64,000 bases of DNA, taken from the NCBI RefSeq assembly GCF_018343795.1, contig NZ_CP074346.1, positions 558,001-622,000 of the forward strand. The letters run 5' to 3'. This DNA is from Phocoenobacter atlanticus subsp. cyclopteri (GTDB taxonomy: Bacteria; Pseudomonadota; Gammaproteobacteria; Enterobacterales; Pasteurellaceae). Under the pieces are notes generated by a model. The model ran no database searches. It saw only the letters and a list, made by a program, of their open reading frames with translations, and was not told where the DNA came from. A program made the position numbers and the translations under genes. Position 1 is the stretch's first letter. Each line of letters starts with the position of its first letter. Below, piece by piece: positions 27,902 through 35,666 of this stretch.

Positions 27902-28780
27902 ATGAGTTTTTGGATAATCGCTATTGTCATTACTGCAATTATAGGATTGATTGCTTTCTATCCATTATTTTGGGATACCGCTAAAGATAAAGGTATTAAT
28001 CGTAATAAACTTAACAAAGCTTTTTATTTCAATCGGTTACGAGAGTTAAATGATGATGAAGAGCAGGGGTTGTTAGATAATAGCAAGCAAATTAAAACTG
28101 AATTGCAACAAGCCTTGTTACAAGATATTCCAGAGCAGGAAGAAGCTCCTGAAGATAAAAAAAGTTTTGGGAAAATTTGGGGTATTTCAGGTTTTTTAAC
28201 TTTACTTATTTTAGCAACCTTAAGTTATATACAAGTTGGATCGTGGCAACAATAAGCAATGCTTGAAATGACCTATCAAAAATTGCCTTACTTTTATGAA
28301 AGGTTAAAAGACGAAACTAAACCACTGGATAAAAGTGAACTACAACAATTAACCATTGCATTACGTTTAAAATTACAAAAAGAGCCTGAAAATGCACAAA
28401 ATTGGTGGAAACTAGGGCAGATTGCAATGGTGCAGGAAAAAGGGCAACTCGCTTTTGATAGCTTTGCACAAGCCCATAAATTTGAGCCTGAGAATGTAAA
28501 ATATAAACTTTCTTATGTACGTTTTTTACTGTTTTCTCAGGATAAAATGGAGAATGTAAAAGGTATGCAATTATTAAAAGAAATATTAAGAGTAGAACAT
28601 ACCAATCTAGAAGCATTGAGTTTATTAGCTTTTCAGTATTTTGAAAAAGAGAATTATGAAAGAGCAATGACAACCTGGATAATGATGTTGCGTTTACTTC
28701 CAAAGGATGATCCCAAAGTAAGTATTATTGAAAAAAGTATTTTAATCGCAAAAGAAAAATTAGAGCAACAACAAAAGTAA
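27902..28780 (+). pseudogene. ccmI: CcmI (TPR protein of cytochrome c maturation) cut by one in-frame TAA
   Basis: CcmI carries apocytochrome to the haem lyase. Here residues 1-117 hold two membrane helices (SFWIIAIVITAIIGLIAFYP and GISGFLTLLILATLSYI) and a cytoplasmic loop with YFNRLRELNDDEEQGLL. A TAA at 28253-28255 follows GSWQQ. The frame then continues without shift through AMLEMTYQKLPYF into a TPR domain (NAQNWWKLGQIAMVQEKGQLAFDSFAQA). Without that TAA it is a normal protein of about 292 residues; a CAA to TAA change is the simplest cause. Translation could restart at ATG 28259, but the TPR part would then lack its anchor and export signal. Confidence 0.85.
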
Positions 28781-28806
28781 TAAATAAAGAATAATTCCAA
28801 AAATAT

Positions 28807-28848
28807 AGCGGTATGATTTTTGCAAAAATTTGCAAAGATCGTACCGCT
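28807..28848 (+). terminator. Paired uptake signals after the ccm operon
   Basis: AGCGGTATGAT and ATCGTACCGCT form an 11-bp stem with one wobble pair, the loop holding TTTGCAAAAATTTGCAAA. A TTTCTTAT follows. It likely ends the ccm transcript. Confidence 0.65.
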
Positions 28849-28914
28849 TTCTTATAATGGAGAAACCTCAACTTTCCCTCGTGCTTAATGCAACACCTTT
28901 AAAAAGGATCTCAA

Positions 28915-29943
28915 ATGAAAATAATACAAAGCCTCTTAGTTTTATTATGCTTCTTTTCACCAACCACAATGGCAAATGAATTGAGTGATGAAACCACTAA
29001 AGAAATGCCAAATTTTCAACATAAAGATTGGGAATTAGCTTGTGATAATACAGGGACTTGTCGAGCCGCAGGGTATAACCCTGAAAGTGAATATGAATAT
29101 CTTGTTTCTGTTATGTTGACTCGAAAAGCAGGAAATAAGCAAAAAATAAGTGCAGAGATACAATTTAGTACAATTGCGTATGATGGACGTAATACTTGTC
29201 CTCGCGAGGTCTATTTTGGTATAAATCGTAAAGGACAAGGTCATATTCGCCTATCGAAAGCCTGTACTGGTAAGTTGAATAAAAAGCAAACTCAAGCATT
29301 ATTAAATGCGTTGAAAAAGGTAAGTGTCATTAAATTTGGAACAAAAAAAGATACCTTTACCCTTTCCGATAAAGGGGCAACGGCGGTATTGTTAAAAATG
29401 GATGAGTATCAGAAACGAATAGGAAAGCCATCAGCATTAATTAAAAAAGGCAAAAGTAAAGAAGCAGTTTTACAACCAAAAGCCAAGCCAATTATTACTA
29501 TTCCTGTGATGCCAAAAGCTAAAAAACACTTAACTTTTGGATTGTTAAAAAGCAACCTTAAAAAACAATTAAATACGATACCTTGTGATTTTGTTGAGAA
29601 AAATACCGATATTTGGGCTTATGATTTAAATGATAAAAAGTCATTATTACAAATACCTTGTATGATGGCAGCTTATAATTATTCTGATTATTATGTGGTA
29701 GTTGATAAGCAATTGAATGAAGTACAAGCGAGTGTAGGTGAGGGGAATGGTTATGAGAATGGCATTATTTCAGGTCATTGGAAAGGGCGTGGAATAGGGG
29801 ATTGTTGGTATACAACTGAATACGCTTGGAGTGGTAAAAAGTTTGTTTTAAGTCAAGATTCCTACACTGGAATGTGTCGTGGTTTTCCTGGAGGTGCTTG
29901 GGATTTACCGAGTTATGTGAGTGAAATTAAACGATTGAAATAA
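28915..29943 (+). CDS. DUF1176 family exported protein
   Basis: A 342-residue protein with a signal peptide (LLVLLCFFSPTTMA) and then FQHKDWELACDNTGTCRAAGY, the hallmark start of the DUF1176 family, whose function is unknown. Several paired cysteines suggest disulfides in the periplasm. AAAGGA lies upstream. The C-terminal half includes GRGIGDCWYTTEYAWSG and CRGFPGGAWDLPSYV. It stands alone between terminator-like elements. Confidence 0.85.
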   Translation: MKIIQSLLVLLCFFSPTTMANELSDETTKEMPNFQHKDWELACDNTGTCRAAGYNPESEYEYLVSVMLTRKAGNKQKISAEIQFSTIAYDGRNTCPREVYFGINRKGQGHIRLSKACTGKLNKKQTQALLNALKKVSVIKFGTKKDTFTLSDKGATAVLLKMDEYQKRIGKPSALIKKGKSKEAVLQPKAKPIITIPVMPKAKKHLTFGLLKSNLKKQLNTIPCDFVEKNTDIWAYDLNDKKSLLQIPCMMAAYNYSDYYVVVDKQLNEVQASVGEGNGYENGIISGHWKGRGIGDCWYTTEYAWSGKKFVLSQDSYTGMCRGFPGGAWDLPSYVSEIKRLK

Positions 29944-29946
29944 GTT

Positions 29947-29980
29947 GTACTCAATAATTAAGCTGAGTATAATTATTTTT
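29947..29980 (+). terminator. Inverted repeat between DUF1176 gene and antitoxin gene
   Basis: TACTCA and TGAGTA are 6-bp inverted arms 10 bases apart, followed by TAATTATTTTT. It could end the DUF1176 transcript; it also lies about 40 bases before the antitoxin and could be an operator. Confidence 0.5.
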
Positions 29981-30007
29981 AGCTTATAAGTAATAAAAGG
30001 GGAAAAT

Positions 30008-30238
30008 ATGCAAGCAATATATTTAAAAGACAATATTTCTGAAGAGCAATATCAAATGGCGGTACGGGTGCTAGAAGCAATGAATATTGGCGTTGAACGA
30101 GCAGAGAAGAAGCTATCTGAAAGTGAGACCAAAATGAGCAAAGAAGCCTTTTATGCAAAAATTGACAGAGGATTAAACACGCCTTTGGAACAGTGTCGAG
30201 AGCTGAGTGGAGAATATAAAAAGGAATTATTTGGTTAA
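30008..30238 (+). CDS. Probable antitoxin of a type II toxin-antitoxin pair
   Basis: A 76-residue hydrophilic protein that ends in a TAATG overlap with a Txe/YoeB-like toxin frame. Its C-terminal part (MSKEAFYAKIDRGLN) resembles other short antitoxins, but the N-terminus does not look like YefM/Axe, the usual YoeB partner. AAGGGG lies a few bases upstream. The call rests on size, position and overlap more than on sequence. Confidence 0.7.
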   Translation: MQAIYLKDNISEEQYQMAVRVLEAMNIGVERAEKKLSESETKMSKEAFYAKIDRGLNTPLEQCRELSGEYKKELFG

Positions 30239-30515
30239 TGACTTATACAATTATAGTTACACCTGAGGCAGAGAAAGATCTAAAAAAGCATAAAAAATAT
30301 GGTAATAAAAAACTGCTCAAAAAATTCAACATTTTTTAGAGGAAATTACAATTCACCCTAGAACTGGTACAGGACAGGTTGAGCGTTTAAAACATTATAG
30401 TGAACGTGAAATTTATTCACGAAGAATTGATAAAGAGCACCGTTTAGTTTATGAAATTAGAGATGATAAAGTGATTGTTATTCTAATCAGTGCCTATGGA
30501 CATTATGATAATTGA
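30238..30515 (+). pseudogene. Txe/YoeB-family mRNA endonuclease toxin, frameshifted in an A run
   Basis: From ATG 30238 the frame reads MTYTIIVTPEAEKDLKKHKKY and stops at 30337-30339. In the next frame it continues LLKKIQHFLEEITIHPRTGTGQ, then ERLKHY and YSRRIDKEHRLVYEI and ISAYGHYDN, which are the conserved Txe/YoeB core and catalytic end. The frames meet at six A (30319-30324); a seventh A restores a normal 91-residue toxin. As read, only the first 33 residues are made, so the toxin should be inactive while the antitoxin is intact. Confidence 0.88.
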
Positions 30516-30520
30516 GAGGA

Positions 30521-30578
30521 TAGCGGTCACTTATTTTGAGTTTTTTGCAAATTTAAAAAATAAAGATACCGCTTGTTC
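30521..30578. repeat. Pair of facing uptake signals
   Basis: AGCGGTCAC with a downstream TTTTTTGCAAATTT faces an inverted TACCGCTTGT. The stem is only about 6 bp. It lies between the convergent toxin and yacL genes. Confidence 0.55.
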
Positions 30579-30586
30579 TCTATTTA

Positions 30587-30958
30587 TTAATGAAAAGTAT
30601 TTAAAAAAGATTGATAATCTAGTATAAACTTTTCAAAATCATCAATCCCGCATACGGCAATGCTTTCTTGGGTATAAAGTTGAAAATCCTCTTCAATATC
30701 ATCAGAATAATTATCAAGCATTAAACTGTTTGCTTTCGCCATTACTTCATCATCATTAATATAAAGACTGTATTCTTTTCCAATTAAATGCCATTCAAAA
30801 GGGCTTGGATAAGTTGCTTTACATTGAGTAATTTTATCTAAAATAATGGGAAGATGGGCTTCTTCAAGTTCATTATTTAGCCAAGAAGCAAAAGCCTCAT
30901 ATTCCATTGAACATTTTGCGACAATGTTATACGCCATTCGAGTAAATTGATAATCCAT
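30587..30958 (-). CDS. yacL: YacL family protein (UPF0231)
   Basis: A 123-residue acidic protein starting MDYQFTRMAYNIVAKCSMEYEAF. The start, length and the EWHLIGKEYSLYINDDEV segment match the UPF0231 family of gamma-proteobacteria, whose role is unknown. It stands alone and convergent with the toxin-antitoxin genes. Confidence 0.88.
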   Translation of the reverse strand: MDYQFTRMAYNIVAKCSMEYEAFASWLNNELEEAHLPIILDKITQCKATYPSPFEWHLIGKEYSLYINDDEVMAKANSLMLDNYSDDIEEDFQLYTQESIAVCGIDDFEKFILDYQSFLNTFH

Positions 30959-31014
30959 TTTTTATTCCTCATATTTTTAAGCGGTATGATTGTTGTTATT
31001 TTTTACAAATTTTA

Positions 31015-31782
31015 TTATGCAGTTTGAACAATAGGGATTTGAGGTTTAGTAGAACCAGCCATTTCAGTTAATTGTTCCATCTCATTAATAGTAATATATT
31101 TTCCCTGAACCGAAATCATTCCAGATTTTTGAAAACGACTAAGTAAACGGCTAATGGTTTCAATAGTCAAGCCAAGATAATTACCAATGTCACCTCGAGT
31201 CATTGTTAAACGAAATTCACGTGCAGAGAAGCCTAGAGCAAAGTAACGCTGAGACAGATTGTATAAAAAAGCGGCTAATTTTTCTTCTGCATTCATTCTA
31301 GAAAGTAATAAAATCATCTCTTGATCATTTCTTATTTCATTACTCATTAAACGCATAATTTGATGTCGAATTTTTGGCATTTTACTTGAAAGATCATCTA
31401 AAATATCAAAGGGGATTTCACAAATCATTGAGGTTTCAAGTGCTTGGGCAAAGCCGATATGAGTCATTGTATTGATAGCATCGAAACCAATTAAATCACC
31501 AGGAAGATGAAAAGCGGTAATTTGCTCTTCACCATTTTCGCTTAATGTGTAATTTTTAATTGTACCTGAACGAATAGCATAGAGTGATTGTAAGGGGTCG
31601 CCTGATTTAAAGATAATTTGAGATTTTTGGATAGGTTTTTTTCGCTCAATAATATTATCTAGTTGATTTAATTCGTGATCGTTAAGGGTAAAAGGTAAAC
31701 ATAACTGACTAATATTACAATTTTGACAGTGGATCGAGCTACATTTATGTTTAGATATTTTCGATTCTGATATAATTTTCAT
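31015..31782 (-). CDS. fnr: Oxygen-sensing global regulator FNR
   Basis: FNR switches on anaerobic genes when its 4Fe-4S cluster is intact. The 255-residue protein has the N-terminal cluster cysteines C19, C22 and C28 ([11 protein letters not shown]) plus the internal cysteine in [10 protein letters not shown]. The CRP-like fold follows ([17 protein letters not shown]). The DNA-binding helix is in [16 protein letters not shown], with the E-x2-S-R residues that read TTGAT. It is transcribed alone, away from the small membrane protein gene. The torC promoter and the upstream region of the neighbouring gene hold FNR-like sites. Confidence 0.96.
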   Translation of the reverse strand: MKIISESKISKHKCSSIHCQNCNISQLCLPFTLNDHELNQLDNIIERKKPIQKSQIIFKSGDPLQSLYAIRSGTIKNYTLSENGEEQITAFHLPGDLIGFDAINTMTHIGFAQALETSMICEIPFDILDDLSSKMPKIRHQIMRLMSNEIRNDQEMILLLSRMNAEEKLAAFLYNLSQRYFALGFSAREFRLTMTRGDIGNYLGLTIETISRLLSRFQKSGMISVQGKYITINEMEQLTEMAGSTKPQIPIVQTA

Positions 31783-31812
31783 AAAATTAAGCTTTCCCTA
31801 AATACTAAAAAT

Positions 31813-31852
31813 TTGATTTAGGACAAATTTTAACACTATTTTAGGGTATAAT
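31813..31852 (+). promoter_or_regulatory. Candidate FNR-dependent promoter for the small protein and DUF817 gene
   Basis: TTGATTTAGGACAA (31813-31826) has one perfect FNR half-site and a second half with two mismatches. A TATAAT at 31847-31852 would place the site centre near -40, the class II activator position. No good -35 is seen. It could also serve in fnr autoregulation. Confidence 0.4.
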
Positions 31853-31902
31853 GAAAGTATGATTTTTATTAATTTAATGAAATATTATTTTAGGAGAATA
31901 AA

Positions 31903-32004
31903 ATGCCAGCAGAAAAATTAACAAAGAAAAGATTAATTCAAATTATTATAATATTGGTTATTCTGGTAGGGGCTTTTATTTATCGTACTTATTACCCTCA
32001 TTAG
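31903..32004 (+). CDS. 33-residue single-span membrane protein of unknown function
   Basis: The frame encodes a basic start MPAEKLTKKRLIQ, then one hydrophobic helix of about 17 residues and a short tail ending RTYYPH. TAGGAG lies 6-7 bases upstream of the ATG. It is nine bases from the DUF817 gene and shares its likely promoter, so the two may act together. Small proteins of this kind often modulate a larger membrane protein, but nothing here identifies it. Confidence 0.65.
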   Translation: MPAEKLTKKRLIQIIIILVILVGAFIYRTYYPH

Positions 32005-32013
32005 GATATAAAA

Positions 32014-32853
32014 ATGCTTAATCAAATTGATCATTGGTTAATGATGCCACACAAAATCAAAGCGTTAACAGGAATAAAACGCTTTTTTGTCGAATTATGC
32101 TTTTTTTGTTTAAAAGAGTTAAGAGCGTGTCTATTTGCTGGATTATTTTTTATTGCAATATTTATCATTCCAAGAGCTGGATTACTGGGTATTCCTCGTT
32201 ATGATCTGTTGCTGATTTTTGCGATTAGTTTACAAGCATTAATGCTATTTTTTAAACTGGAAACATTTGATGAATTAAAAGCGATTACTATATTTCATAT
32301 TGTCGGTTTTGCCTTAGAAGTCTTTAAAACATCAAGTAGTGTCCAATCTTGGGCGTATCCTGATTTTGGATATACCAAATTATTTGGAGTCCCCCTTTTT
32401 AGTGGCTTTATGTATGCAGCAGTCGGAAGTTATATTATTCAAGCGTGGCGTCTATTTGATCTTAAAGTAATAAATTATCCTCCATACTGGTTAGCGACGT
32501 TAGCTTCAGTCTGTATTTATATTAACTTTTTCACTCATCATTATATCGGTGATTATCGTTGGTATTTAGCCTGTTTTGTATTAGGGTTATATGCTCAAAC
32601 AAAAGTATATTTTACGTCTTATGATAAACAGCGAAGTATACCGTTGTTAGTCTCTTTTGGATTAATTGGATTTTTTATTTGGCTGGCTGAAAATATAGGA
32701 ACATTTGCAGGAATATGGCGTTATCCAAATCAATTAAATCATTGGTCTATGGTACATCTCGGTAAATGGGGAGCGTGGGCATTACTGGTTATTATGACTT
32801 TTACTATTGTCGCTAATTTAAAACATATTAAAAAAACCATTAAAGGAATTTAA
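32014..32853 (+). CDS. DUF817 family membrane protein
   Basis: A 279-residue protein with about eight hydrophobic segments. FFCLKELRACLFAGLFF at the start and VFKTSSSVQSWAYPDFGY and GVPLFSGFMYAAVGSYI in the middle are typical of DUF817 (YoaT-like) proteins, which have no known function. Several histidines and charged residues lie within membrane segments. It follows the 33-residue membrane protein. Confidence 0.85.
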   Translation: MLNQIDHWLMMPHKIKALTGIKRFFVELCFFCLKELRACLFAGLFFIAIFIIPRAGLLGIPRYDLLLIFAISLQALMLFFKLETFDELKAITIFHIVGFALEVFKTSSSVQSWAYPDFGYTKLFGVPLFSGFMYAAVGSYIIQAWRLFDLKVINYPPYWLATLASVCIYINFFTHHYIGDYRWYLACFVLGLYAQTKVYFTSYDKQRSIPLLVSFGLIGFFIWLAENIGTFAGIWRYPNQLNHWSMVHLGKWGAWALLVIMTFTIVANLKHIKKTIKGI

Positions 32854-32894
32854 AAGTTAAAAAATATAATAATAAGTGAATTGTACACAATGGA

Positions 32895-32942
32895 TTAGGT
32901 GTATGAGTAGTAGAAGTTCAAAAATTTCAGCACTACACCTAA
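32895..32942. repeat. 9-bp inverted repeat in the gap before the FAD oxidase
   Basis: TTAGGTGTA and TACACCTAA are perfect inverted arms 30 bases apart. It may form a hairpin downstream of the DUF817 gene; no T run follows. A TATAAT at 32989-32994 is a possible -10 for the next gene. Confidence 0.5.
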
Positions 32943-33025
32943 CATCAAAATCCGCAAATTATTAAGTGCAAAATTGGGATTTACCCCCTATAATCCATCT
33001 ACATATAATTTAACTTTTTTCTAAA

Positions 33026-34498
33026 ATGATAAACAAAAAATCTCTCTTCTATGTATTAACTGCGTTATTAATTATTTTTATTTCTATTCCCGCTTTTCAT
33101 TTAATTAAAACTTATTTAAATGAAGATAATAGCAAGGTTGAAATTCCTAAAGGCTATACCAATGATGCCAGTGAATTAAATCTCACAAAGGTTGATCAAA
33201 TCATTGATGTGGCACAGTCCAAAGAGGCGATAATTAGCCAGCTAAAAGATATTCTTAAGTATGCGAAAACAAACCACAAAGCTATTTCAATGGCAGGTGC
33301 CAAGCATAGTATGGGTGGGCATACGATGTATCCTGATGGTATTGTGCTAAATATGCGTCCTTATAATCAAATGCAATTAGACACCACGAATAATATTTTA
33401 ACTATTGGTTCTGGGGCATTGTGGGAAGAGGCGTTGAATTATTTAGATCAATTTGATAAATCCATTGCGGTAATGCAGGCGTTTAGCTCTTTTTCAATTG
33501 GCGGTTCTATTAGCGTGAACGGTCACGGTTGGCAAAAAGACTCTCCTCCTGTTTCTTCCAGTGTGATTTCATTTACCTTGATGGATCATAATGGAAATAT
33601 CTTAAATTGTAGTCGCACTGAAAATCCTGAATTATTTAGTTTAGTAATTGGTGGATATGGTCTATTTGGGATTATTCTTGATGTAAAACTTAAAGTAGTG
33701 GATAACGAGGCGTTACAGTTTAAATCACTGCGTTTAAAACCTGAAAATTATGTTAAAGAATATAAAAAGTTTGTTTCAGATAATCCTAAAGTAAAACTCG
33801 CTTTTGGGCGATTACGTATTTCTAATAAAGCGTTTTTAGAAGAGGCAACCTTGAATTATTTTGAACAGGTGGATCAAAAACCGTTACCTTTAGAGCAGGG
33901 AAGTGCCAAAAGTACAGAAGCGAAACGCCTTGTATTTAGAAGTAGTGTAAACAGTGAATATGGTAAGCGATTACGCTGGGATTTGGAAAAAGGAATGAAT
34001 GAAATTACAGAAAATCACGTTTTTTCTCGTAATGATTTATTAAATGACGATGTAAAATTAATTGAAAATAAAGACAATCATTCAACGGATATTTTACACG
34101 AATATTTTATACCCGAACGCAATGTGACAAAATACATTAATGCCCTTAAAACAGTTTTACCTAACCAACAGATTGATTTACTGAATATTACGATACGTAA
34201 TGTTTATCAAGATAATGACAGCTACTTAAATTACGCAAGGGAAAATGTGTTTGGTTTTGTATTTTTATTTAATCAAAAGAAATCTCAAGAAGATGAATTA
34301 GAAATGCAAAAATTAACCAAAGCGTTAGTTAACATTGCCCTTGAAATGGAAGGTACCTATTATTTACCTTATCGATTGCATATTGATAAACCTTTGTTTA
34401 ATAAAATTTATCCTCAAGGTCAACGCTTTTTCAAATTAAAATTGAAGTATGATCCAGAGGAATTATTTAATAATAAGTTTTATCAGCATTATAAATAA
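33026..34498 (+). CDS. FAD-binding (PCMH-type) oxidoreductase with N-terminal membrane anchor
   Basis: The 490-residue protein starts with one hydrophobic segment (SLFYVLTALLIIFISIPAF), so the enzyme probably faces the periplasm or is membrane tethered. The FAD-binding domain follows with SMAGAKHSMGGHTMYPDGIVLNM, GSGALWEEAL, SIGGSISVNGHGWQ and GGYGLFGIILDVKL. Family members include sugar-lactone and decaprenylphosphoryl-ribose oxidases. The substrate cannot be told from the sequence. No enzyme partner gene is adjacent. Confidence 0.82.
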   Translation: MINKKSLFYVLTALLIIFISIPAFHLIKTYLNEDNSKVEIPKGYTNDASELNLTKVDQIIDVAQSKEAIISQLKDILKYAKTNHKAISMAGAKHSMGGHTMYPDGIVLNMRPYNQMQLDTTNNILTIGSGALWEEALNYLDQFDKSIAVMQAFSSFSIGGSISVNGHGWQKDSPPVSSSVISFTLMDHNGNILNCSRTENPELFSLVIGGYGLFGIILDVKLKVVDNEALQFKSLRLKPENYVKEYKKFVSDNPKVKLAFGRLRISNKAFLEEATLNYFEQVDQKPLPLEQGSAKSTEAKRLVFRSSVNSEYGKRLRWDLEKGMNEITENHVFSRNDLLNDDVKLIENKDNHSTDILHEYFIPERNVTKYINALKTVLPNQQIDLLNITIRNVYQDNDSYLNYARENVFGFVFLFNQKKSQEDELEMQKLTKALVNIALEMEGTYYLPYRLHIDKPLFNKIYPQGQRFFKLKLKYDPEELFNNKFYQHYK

Positions 34499-34518
34499 AT
34501 AAATAAGAAAGGAAAGAA

Positions 34519-34572
34519 GCGGTATGATGTAAACAAAAATTTGCAAATTTTTTATAAAATCATACCGCATTA
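34519..34572. terminator. Paired uptake signals, bidirectional terminator
   Basis: GCGGTATGAT and ATCATACCGC are perfect 10-bp inverted arms around TTTGCAAATTTTTTATAAA. It lies between the convergent FAD oxidase and ansA genes and can serve both. Confidence 0.75.
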
Positions 34573-34577
34573 TTACT

Positions 34578-35549
34578 TCATAAATAGAAATAATCACCAA
34601 GAGGCTGATTTAATTGTTGATTAAGTAAAATTAATAATTTAATTCTTGCTTTTTGACCGCTTAAACCAGTCGTAAAGATCACCCCTTCTTGTTTTAATCT
34701 ACAGCCTCCACCAAGATAGTCATAAACATCCTGCGTGACGCCATTAAAGGCTCTAGAAACCAGTACAACGGGGATGTTGGCATTTAATAGGGCAGAAACG
34801 CCTGCCAAACAAGTGGGAGGTAAATTTCCTGCACCTAATGCCTCAATAACCACACCATCGCATTCATTGTTTGCCAAATATTTCAATAATTCACTGTTCA
34901 TTCCTGCATACGCTTTGATCAATGCTACATTGGTTTTTTCTAAATGTTCAAAAGGAAAATGTTCATAGTGAGTTAAACGTTGAAAATATAACACTTTATC
35001 TTTGGCAATTAATCCACAAGGTCCAAAAGTTGGGGTTTGAAAGGTTGCTACATTGGTGGTATGTGTTTTAGTGACAAATTTGGCATTGTGAATTTCATCA
35101 TTCATCACCACTAAAACGCCACGTCCTACACTTTCAGGATTTAATGCCACTAAAATAGCATTTTGTAAATTCACTAAGCCATCAGAACCTAACTCGTTAC
35201 TTGAACGCATTGCCCCCGTAATGGTAATAGGAATATCGGTATCAATACTTAATTCAAGAAAATAAGCGGTTTCTTCAAGGGTATCTGTACCGTGCGTAAT
35301 CACAATGCCCGTATAACCCTCTTCAAAAATCGCTCGTTCAATTCTATTTTTTAAATAAATCCAATGGGTTAAATCAATATGCGGCGAAGGGACGTTAAAA
35401 ATAGCCTCTTGCTCAATTTTAGTTGAAATATGTAACTTGTTTAGTGAATTTATTAATGGATTATTTTGAGAAGGAATAACACGTCCTTCTTCATCTTCAC
35501 TCATTGAAATTGTGCCACCCGTATGTAATATTAATAGTTTATTGACCAT
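34578..35549 (-). CDS. ansA: Type I (cytoplasmic) L-asparaginase
   Basis: Hydrolyses asparagine to aspartate and ammonia. The start at 35549 (MVNKLLILHTGGTISMSEDE) is chosen because the family begins there; the open frame runs 41 codons further upstream without family resemblance. This gives 323 residues. Catalytic threonine motif TGGTIS and the second motif ITHGTDTLEETAYFLEL are present, and there is no signal peptide. Divergent from ppx. Confidence 0.93.
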   Translation of the reverse strand: MVNKLLILHTGGTISMSEDEEGRVIPSQNNPLINSLNKLHISTKIEQEAIFNVPSPHIDLTHWIYLKNRIERAIFEEGYTGIVITHGTDTLEETAYFLELSIDTDIPITITGAMRSSNELGSDGLVNLQNAILVALNPESVGRGVLVVMNDEIHNAKFVTKTHTTNVATFQTPTFGPCGLIAKDKVLYFQRLTHYEHFPFEHLEKTNVALIKAYAGMNSELLKYLANNECDGVVIEALGAGNLPPTCLAGVSALLNANIPVVLVSRAFNGVTQDVYDYLGGGCRLKQEGVIFTTGLSGQKARIKLLILLNQQLNQPLGDYFYL

Positions 35550-35666
35550 ATTCTTTTTATTAAGGTTGATTAAAATGGGCATTATAAGGTATTTGTAAAT
35601 TTTTTGAAGAATCTTACCGCTTATTGTATTAGAATATAACGGAATGACAGAAAAAGGGACAAAAAT

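Noticed and set aside
28253..28255. Recoding of TAA as an amino acid in ccmI and dsrE
   Set aside because: TAA ends most other genes here, and selenocysteine uses TGA; loss by point mutation is simpler.
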